This document shows positions 57,882-64,000 of a stretch of DNA of 64,000 nt, piece after piece (position 1 is the stretch's first letter; each line of letters starts with the position of its first letter). Source of the stretch: Rhabdophis nuchalis (taxonomy: Eukaryota > Chordata > Lepidosauria > Squamata > Natricidae); contig CM077645.1 of the NCBI GenBank assembly GCA_039707465.1, positions 64,553,850 through 64,617,849 of the forward strand. Reading direction: 5' to 3'. The translations under genes were made by a program, and so were the position numbers. Below the pieces are notes generated by a model. The model searched no databases. It was not told the origin of the DNA and saw only the letters and a list, made by a program, of their open reading frames with translations.

Positions 57882-58570
57882 GGATTTTATCTATAAGGAT
57901 TAAAGAGCATAATTTTAAGGTTGTTTGGAAATGGTATTTGACTCCATTGAGGTTATCATTGATGGATAAAAAAATAAGTAATAAATGTTGGAGATGTAAT
58001 ATGGAATTGGGAATGTACGAACACATGTGGTATAAATGTGATAAAGTTAAAACGTTTTGGCAGAAATTGGAGGAAATTATATTTGAAATGACGAAGAAAA
58101 GAATAACATTGAGATCAGAAACTATATTATTATTGATAATTAAGGAATTAGAATTAACAAAATATGAGAAAGAATTGATTAGAATTATGATTATAATGGG
58201 CAGAATTATAATAGCAAGATATTGGAAAATAGAGACGAATATTAAAATAGAAGAGTGGTATTGTGAAATGTGGAAATTAGCTTTAAATGATAAAATGACA
58301 TGTGATATTAAATTTAGAGAGGGCGTTTATAAAAAATATGTTTTTTGGAAGACTTGGAAGCCATTTGTGACTATGCACTTGGGACCTTGGATGCTTCGAT
58401 ACCTGTACCCAAAGAACGTGGATTTTGGAGAACTTAAAGATATTTGAAGATATCTGAAGAACCAAACCTTCCTTTCCATTGTATAGCACTGGGTGAAATA
58501 TTGTATTGTACTGTATATGTAATTTTTGTTATAGTGTTTATAAAAATAAAAAATTTATATACAAAAAAAA
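57882..58570 (+). mobile_element. L1 LINE 3' end (ORF2 C-terminus) with target duplication
   Basis: An open frame from about 57878 to 58447 encodes the ORF2 C-terminus: KVVWKWYLTPLRLSLMDKKI, then SNKCWRCNMELGMYEHMWYK. This is the CxxC...HxxxxC zinc-knuckle-like block of L1 (residues C, C, H, C), and the frame runs on to YLYPKNVDFGELKDI and a stop. A 3' untranslated stretch with AATAAAAAATTTA and poly(A) follows. The flanking 11-bp repeat aaaatcacaca (57871-57881 and 58571-58581) marks the insertion. It is 5'-truncated and lacks the RT and endonuclease domains. Confidence 0.93.
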
Positions 58571-58581
58571 AAAATCACACA

Positions 58582-58806
58582 CTCTCAAGGGATCGGTAGC
58601 TAACAAGACTCACAGGTAGGAGGAAAAACTGGGAAGCATATTCAGCCTGGCATGGTGTTACTGCCATGGAGGAACTGGAATGTAATCAACCTGAGCACTC
58701 CAATCCAAGAATGTCACCTGATAACCAATCTCTAAGAGCACAATGGGAAGCAACACTAAATAAAGCCAGAATGAGTTTTTGGGTAAGTTTAGGCATTTCT
58801 CAGAGG
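58582..58806. other. Unique spacer
   Basis: No feature recognised. Confidence 0.3.
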
Positions 58807-58814
58807 GTCTATGA

Positions 58815-58876
58815 CAGGGCTGTCAAACTCGTAAGTCACGTGAAGCCACCGTGACAATGTGAGTTTGACACCCCTG
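58815..58876. mobile_element. Minimal hAT MITE (62 bp)
   Basis: The ends are CAGGGCTGTCAAACTCG and GAGTTTGACACCCCTG, the same family as 39297. Its left 8-bp flank is gtctatga. Its right flank is gtc plus catga, split by the later hAT insertion. Joined, they read gtccatga, a 7 of 8 match. Confidence 0.8.
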
Positions 58877-58879
58877 GTC

Positions 58880-59120
58880 CAGTGGTGGGTTCCTACCGGT
58901 TCAGACCGGTTCAGTTGAACTGGTAGTGTTTTGGAGGCCTGGGTTGTTGGAACTGGCAGTGACCCAGACCAGCCACACCCCCAAACTTGTTTTCTAGGCG
59001 ACACCTAAGTGGTGCCATCTTGTTTTTCGGTTCTGCGCATGCGCAGAACAACTTTAATTGTACTGCGAATGCACACACACACAAGTGAAGTGGCAGTAGT
59101 TCCTGCCAGAACACACCCTT
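58880..59120. mobile_element. Non-autonomous hAT inserted at the edge of another hAT
   Basis: 241 bp starting CAGTGGTGGGTTCCTACCGG and ending CAGAACACACCCTT (a worn right end). It has a perfect 8-bp duplication, ccctggtc (58872-58879 and 59121-59128). The body shows the GCGCATGCGCAGAAC motif of the 489 subfamily. Confidence 0.85.
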
Positions 59121-59132
59121 CCCTGGTCCATG

Positions 59133-59500
59133 ACAATTCACCGTGGCCAACTCTCCACAGCCAATTTCTTGTGCCAACTCACTGTGGCTAACTCGCCACA
59201 GGACAATTCACCGTGGGTAATGGTGCAGAGCAAGAGTTACACTAATATTGAAGAAATATTGGAATATAATCATGAATTGATGCCAAAGGAGGGATAAAAT
59301 GAAATGTGAATGGCAAAAATTAAAATTATTTTAAAATTATTTTAAATAATTAAATTGAATTGTTGAATTGTCCCACAGCAAGTTGTCCCATGGAGAGTTG
59401 GCCATGGTAAGTTGTCCCACAGTGAGTTGGACATGGCAAATTGGCTGTGGTTAGTTGACCATTGCAAGTTGACTGCGCTGAATTGGCTGCAGTGAATTGT
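59133..59500. repeat. Inverted pair of degenerate 14-15-bp arrays
   Basis: Left (59133-59215): about six monomers of the type (G)ACAATTCACCGTGG / CCAACTCGCCACAG. Right (about 59360-59500): about nine monomers of the complement type, TGTCCCACAGTGAGT / TGGCCATGGTAAGT. Between them lies about 145 bp of AT-rich sequence with ATTTTAAAATTATTTTAAAT. No coding capacity is seen. Confidence 0.75.
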
Positions 59501-59890
59501 TTCATTCCGATTTTTCAGGCATTTTTTGGCAGGCTAATATTTAAATATCACTCAACCTGAAGGAGATTCTTGCAAGCAACAAGAGGACAATGTTGTATCT
59601 GGAAAGTAGCAGCTTTTTCAATTAGGTGTTGTTATTTCTGGAGTGATTTGCATGAGTGTTGTTGTTTTTGCAGAGAAAACACTGGAAGGAAGAAATATAC
59701 CTTTTAAACTCAGTTGTATAAAAGTCTGCTGTGAGAATGTTTGTGGCTGAATCCTGCTTTAGCCTCAGCTTAATTCCTAATATTTCAGAGATGCTCTGAA
59801 TAAACCTGTCTCCACTCTCTTTAAGGGTGGAGCTTTGAAAAGGCCTTAAGATAAGATCTTTCAGTTTGCTAAAAGCATTACTAAGTGATC
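59501..59890. other. Unique sequence
   Basis: No feature recognised. Confidence 0.35.
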
Positions 59891-59898
59891 ACTTAGAC

Positions 59899-60155
59899 CA
59901 GTGATGGCTAGCCTTTTTGTTGTCGCATGCTGAAAGCAAGTGTGTGCGACAGCACACGCGTGCATGCTCCATAAGGCAATGCATTAACAACCCTCCCCGT
60001 CTCCCCCTCCCCCTGCGCATGCACACACAACACCCCCAATGCTCCCCCTCCATGCATGCATATGAGAACCCCACCCCACAGCCCATTTTAGGCCTAGCAG
60101 GCATTCCTGAAGTCTCCTGGGACCAAAAACGCCTGCCATAGGTTTGCCCTCACAG
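59899..60155. mobile_element. Non-autonomous hAT (CAGTGATGGCTAGCC ends)
   Basis: 257 bp with ends CAGTGATGGCTAGCC and GGTTTGCCCTCACAG. The flanking 8-mers acttagac and atttagac match at 7 of 8. The family is the same as, or close to, 62927-63588, which has GATGGCGAA ends. Confidence 0.85.
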
Positions 60156-60163
60156 ATTTAGAC

Positions 60164-60378
60164 CAAGTAAGAAAGAGAAGTTTTTTCTTTTTAGGTAAGA
60201 AACTAATTAGATTAGAAATCAACTTCAGGTGTAGAATGACTGTCGGATTAGTGCAGTGTTTTCTCATCACTTTCTGCAAAAGGACATCCATGCAAATTAG
60301 CCAGGAAACAACCACACCTCACTGAAAAACTGCCACTTTTTGCAGAATTGGTTTTAGTTTACGTAGTTTTAATAAACT
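60164..60378. other. Unique sequence
   Basis: No feature recognised. Confidence 0.3.
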
Positions 60379-60446
60379 GGTGTGTGTGGGGGGGGAGGAG
60401 GGGAGGGGGAGAGAGAGGGAGAGAAAGAGAGAGAGGGAGGGAGAGC
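60379..60446. repeat. G-rich and (GA)n microsatellite
   Basis: A short TG run, G runs, then GA-rich units. Confidence 0.9.
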
Positions 60447-60479
60447 GCTTTCTTGGCATGATTTTTAAGAAGTGCTTTG

Positions 60480-60614
60480 TCACTGCCTGCTTCTTCTAGC
60501 TGAGAGAGTCTAAGGGCCCAAAGTCACCCAAGCAGCTTTCATACCTAAGATGAGACTAAAACTCACAAGTCTCAAAGTTTCTAGCCTTCTGCTTCAACCA
60601 CCAAATTGGCTCAA
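60480..60614 (-). mobile_element. tRNA-derived SINE head fragment
   Basis: In reverse complement, GAGCCAATTTGGTGGTTGAA resembles an A-box head and 'GTGAGTTTTAGTCTCATC' a B box. The tail carries 'AAAGCTGCTTGGGTGAC'. It is the same family as 52240. Confidence 0.6.
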
Positions 60615-60619
60615 TAGGA

Positions 60620-60692
60620 CAGGACAGAACAGAACAGAACAGAACAGAACAGAACAGAACAGAACAGAATAGAATAGAATAGAATAGAATAG
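60620..60692 (-). repeat. (AGAAC)n to (AGAAT)n array at a CR1 3' end
   Basis: About ten AGAAC units switch once to about five AGAAT units directly against the LINE body. On the minus strand this is ATTCT followed by GTTCT. Confidence 0.96.
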
Positions 60693-61270
60693 AATTCTTT
60701 ATTGGCCAAGTGTGATTGGACACACAAGGAATTTGTCTTTGGTGCATATACTCTCAGTGTACATAAAAGAAAAAACACATTCATCATGAATCATAAGGTA
60801 CAACACTTAATGATAGTTATGGGGTACAAATAAGAAATAAAATCATACTAGGAAACAATCAATATAAATCATAAGGATACAAGCAACAAAGATACAGTCA
60901 TAAGTGAGAGGAGATGGGTGATAGGAACAATGAGAAGATTAATAGTAATAGTAATGCAGCCTTAGTAAATAGTTCGACAGTGTTGAGGGAATCATTTGCT
61001 TAGCAGAGTGGAAAAAGCTGTCCTTGTATCTAGTTGTTCTGGTGTGCAGTACGCTATAACGTCATTTTGAGGATAGGAGTTGAAACAATTCATGTCCAGG
61101 ATATGAGGGGTCTGTAGATACTTTCACTACTCTCTTTTTGACTCATGCAGTGTACAGGTCCTCAATGGAAGGCAGGTAGTTATTGTTTTTTCTGCAGTTC
61201 TGATTATCCTCTGAAGTTTGTGTCTGTCTTGTTGGGCTGCAGAACCAACAAGTTATAGAGGTGCAGATGA
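60693..61270 (-). mobile_element. CR1-L3-type LINE 3' end (Snake-type tail)
   Basis: The plus strand shows TTTATTGGCCAAGTGTGATT, 'GGACACACAAGGAATTTGTC', 'CTCTCAGTGTACATAAAAG', 'TTCTGGTGTGCAGTACGCTA' and 'TCAATGGAAGGCAGGTAGTT'. This is the complement of a LINE 3' region that I recall as very frequent in snakes. Frames are broken. Confidence 0.8.
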
Positions 61271-61762
61271 CAGATTCAATAATTCCAATAAACTGGGTAC
61301 ACTAAATCAAAAGATTATCATTAATATGCAGTGACATTATCAGGTGCTCCTGATCTGAATCAGAGTCTAGGGATATTACTTAAAACCAATTTCGTTGTAT
61401 TTAAGTACAATGACAGTAAAGATTATACGTATACTTCCTCCCTAATCTGTTTATGGGTAAAGATAACGAATTGAACCGGAGCAGCATGTCAATCAATTGA
61501 CTATTGTATATAATTTGATTGAAACTAGATGACACTATGCTGCAACATGTTGTCTATAATATAAAATATAAAACGTGCAAAAACAAATTGTAGGAAAAAC
61601 AGGGGAGGGAAAGTGGAAAGGAAGAATGCAGAAAAGAACGGAAAAAGAAAGGAAGGACATTAACTTCCGACCCCCTTTGATGCAGTAAAATAAGTAACAT
61701 CCAACCTCAACTTTTTACTTTTACATAGCAAGATAAACTAGCCATTTCTGTATCAACAAATC
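61271..61762. other. Unique AT-rich sequence
   Basis: No feature recognised. Confidence 0.35.
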
Positions 61763-61898
<136 letters not shown>

Positions 61899-62330
61899 GA
61901 CTTTTATATCGCCCCCTCTCCGGATAGGACTCGGGGCGGTCACAGCATATAAGAATACAAATAATACATACATCTGAATAAATACGCTCATACCACTAAA
62001 ACCAAATTAAATTAAAAATTTAATGCTAAAAATTTAAAACACTACAACCCTGTAAAATTAATTACTAAAATCGAAGTCTAGAGTCTAAACCAGGCCGACC
62101 AGATGGAAAAAATATGTCTTGAGCTCCCGGTGGAAGAGGCGTAGGTCCGTGATAGTGCGGATATTGGGGGGCAGGTCGTTCCAGAGAGCCGGGCCCGCCA
62201 CAGAGAGGACCCTACCCCTGGGAGTCGCCAGACGGCATTGACCGGCCGACGGCACCCTGAGGAGGCCCTCCCTGTGTGAGCGGACAGGTCAAAGGGAGGT
62301 ATGTGGTAGGAGGCGGTCTCGCAAATCTGT
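61899..62330 (-). mobile_element. L2/CR1-type LINE 3' end
   Basis: It holds the complement of the GAGTCC motif (ATAGGACTCGGGGCGGTC). The minus frame 62347-62078 reads TGRASSGCRRPVNAVWRLPG, VGSSLWRARLSGTTCPPIS, with the alternative frame giving the RAGPALWNDLPPNIR-type block. It is 5'-truncated. Confidence 0.85.
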
Positions 62331-62905
62331 CTAATTGGTAAAATCAAAGATCAAATTTTCATTTCAAGCGCAAAGGAGTGGTTTCCAAATAAAAACAGAA
62401 CTATTTATGTTTTTCTTTTCTTTTATCGAAGAATTGTTTTTTTTTATTTTTCCCATTTCAAAAACATTCATTAATATACATTCTTATAAATGCTATTTAA
62501 CATTTATCTATTTATCATTAATATCTATAAACATTCTTACATATATACTGTATGATACAGTTAGGATCGCTTTCTTGCCACCCCGTGTCTCCATCTTATT
62601 TTGCAACAGCCTCACTCTTACTTTCTCAAGCTCCCTTCTCTGCCTCCTTGTTTCCTTCTCTCATTTCTCTTCTCTTCTCTCTTTTCCCCCTCTCTTTCCT
62701 CTCTCCTTCTCTCCTCTCTCCTTTCTTATCCTCTCTCCTACTCTTAATTCCCCACCCTTACTTTCTCTACTTTACCCTTTCTTCCTTTCCCTCCTCGTCT
62801 CTCCTCTTTTTTTCTTTTCTTTTATCAAAGCAGTCAATTTAGCCATCTCTGCTAGATCCATCAACCTTTGCTGCCATTCTTCCATTGCACAGAATTAAAG
62901 CTGCA
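62331..62905 (-). mobile_element. L1 3' end, interrupted by CT-rich insert
   Basis: The minus strand encodes the end of ORF2, MEEWQQRLMDLAEMAKLTAL, at 62890-62820. The following ORF2 part, TTPLRLK-like with LILPIRQI, lies at 62400-62335. In the L1 at 4833 these are contiguous. About 400 bp of AT- then CT-rich sequence (62420-62815) separates them here. Confidence 0.6.
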
Positions 62906-62926
62906 TTAATGTGCATTCCTCTATGA

Positions 62927-63588
62927 CCGTGATGGCGAATCTATGGCACACGTGCCACAGGTGGCACACAGAGCCATTTGTCAGGACATGTGAGGCGCTG
63001 CCCTGTCAGCTGGCCAGCGTGCATGACCGCACTGGCCAGCTGAATTCGCCCTTTTTTTGCATGCTTTTTTCACCCTCCTCAGGCTCCAGAGGCTTTATAG
63101 GAGCCTGGGGAGGGAGAAAAGAGCCTCCAAGCACACAAAATGACACGCTGACGAAACCGGAAGTGACCTCCGATTTGCTTGGAGCATCATTTTGAGCAGT
63201 CCGGAAGCTTCAGGGAAGCCTCCTGAAGGTCGCTGAAGCATCCGGACCACTCAAAACGACGCTCCAAGCAAATCGGACGTCACTTCCGGTTTCGTCGGTG
63301 CATCATTTTGAGTGCTCTTGAGGCTTCAGGGAAGCCTCCTGAAGGTTGCTGAAGCCTCTGGAGGGCCTCCGGGGGGGAGGGGGGGTTCTTTTTGCCCTCC
63401 CCAGGTTCCTATAAAGCCTCTGGAGCCTGGGGAGAGCAAAAAGAGCATGCAAAAAATGGGGGGTTGCGCCTGTGGTGCGCGCATGCGCACTAGGGGGTCA
63501 CGCATTGCATTATGGGCACGCCCATGCATGATCCCACTGCACTCCCCCCACTTATGGCACACGAGCCAAAAAAGGTTTGCCATCGCTG
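62927..63588. mobile_element. Non-autonomous hAT (C[A/C]GTGATGGCGAA ends), 662 bp
   Basis: The ends are CCGTGATGGCGAATCTATGG and AAAGGTTTGCCATCGCTG. The flanking 8-mers ctctatga and ccctatga match at 7 of 8. The interior folds back: arms 63149-63184 with 63261-63297, and 63081-63115 with 63395-63432. The block TTCAGGGAAGCCTCCTGAAG occurs twice. It has no transposase. Confidence 0.9.
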
Positions 63589-64000
63589 CCCTATGATTTG
63601 GCAAAAATATGGTTGGCAAATAATGGATTATCTGATGACTATGTTTTTATATACCTCATCAAAGATGCTGTGCTTATAGATACAGTACAATGTGAGAATG
63701 TTTCAAAGCAATAACTGGCAAAGTTCTTGGCTTTCTCCTATCCAACAACATCTACTGAAGGGAAAAACAAACACCAATCCTTCTCCATAATGTGTTATGG
63801 AACAAAGATGTAGGATTCCTGATTTGTGCTTGAGATGGAGAATTGAGTTATTTTTCAAGTTGCCTAAGTGAACATGCTTTTTTTGGGAGGACTGACTCAG
63901 GACGCACACAAATATCCTAGCTGGCATTCTGCAATCTGGAAAGGGACCAAGGTCACAAGAACATTGAAAGAAGTCCATTCTGCTTCTTCCTGTCAGCTAA
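63589..64000. other. Unique sequence
   Basis: No feature recognised. A 91-codon minus frame at 63703-63978 has no domain. Confidence 0.35.

Overview
The window looks like non-coding nuclear DNA from a squamate reptile, most likely a snake. The evidence is the repeat content: Sauria-type tRNA SINEs, CR1/L3 LINE 3' ends that run into pentanucleotide tracts (ATTCT/CTCTA type), squamate-type L1 pieces, many short hAT and TA-flanked MITEs, and GATA/GTAG-type microsatellites. These family names are recalled, not searched. No protein-coding gene, tRNA, rRNA or other functional RNA gene of the host can be supported. The open frames of 60-160 codons are what AT-rich DNA gives by chance, or they lie in repeats. 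Intron and intergenic DNA cannot be told apart from this sequence alone.

Layout. 0-10 kb: hAT MITEs at 489, 1741 and 3220 (the last inside a TA-flanked MITE), a 5'-truncated L1 tail at 4833-5378 with target duplications, a TA-flanked element at 5690-6753 filled by a GTAG/GATA microsatellite, and a CR1 tail at 8.65-9.0 kb. 10-25 kb: an L2/CR1-type LINE tail (10.56 kb), hAT copies (12.9, 13.3, 23.2 kb), TA-MITEs (14.6, 21.4 kb), a Sauria SINE (15.4 kb), CR1 tails (18.1, 21.9 kb) and large tandem tracts, separated by long unique stretches. 25-35 kb: a MITE, a rearranged Tc1 transposon (25.7-26.75 kb), a 23-bp minisatellite, three copies of a probable Penelope-like end, and L2/CR1 tails. 35-50 kb: hAT copies with clear 8-bp target duplications (36.3, 39.3, 40.05, 42.3, 46.9 kb), two inverted Sauria SINEs, and an inverted pair at 45.2-45.6 kb. 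50-64 kb: a SINE, a 100-bp near-perfect inverted repeat, nested hATs (52.6 and 58.8 kb), an L1 ORF1 piece (54.2-54.8 kb), an L1 ORF2 tail with target duplications (57.9-58.6 kb), an inverted pair of degenerate 14-bp arrays (59.1-59.5 kb), a CR1-L3 tail, a 136-bp (TTTA)n tract and a 662-bp hAT.

The most informative content is the insertion history. Several nested insertions can be ordered, and two hidden target duplications reappear once the younger element is mentally removed. The best structural anomalies are the 99%-identical 100-bp inverted repeat at 50.5 kb, the head-to-head Tc1 at 25.7-26.2 kb and the inverted degenerate arrays at 59.1-59.5 kb. Some repeat-free stretches have the texture of conserved non-coding elements, but that needs alignment. 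No new biological system is visible.
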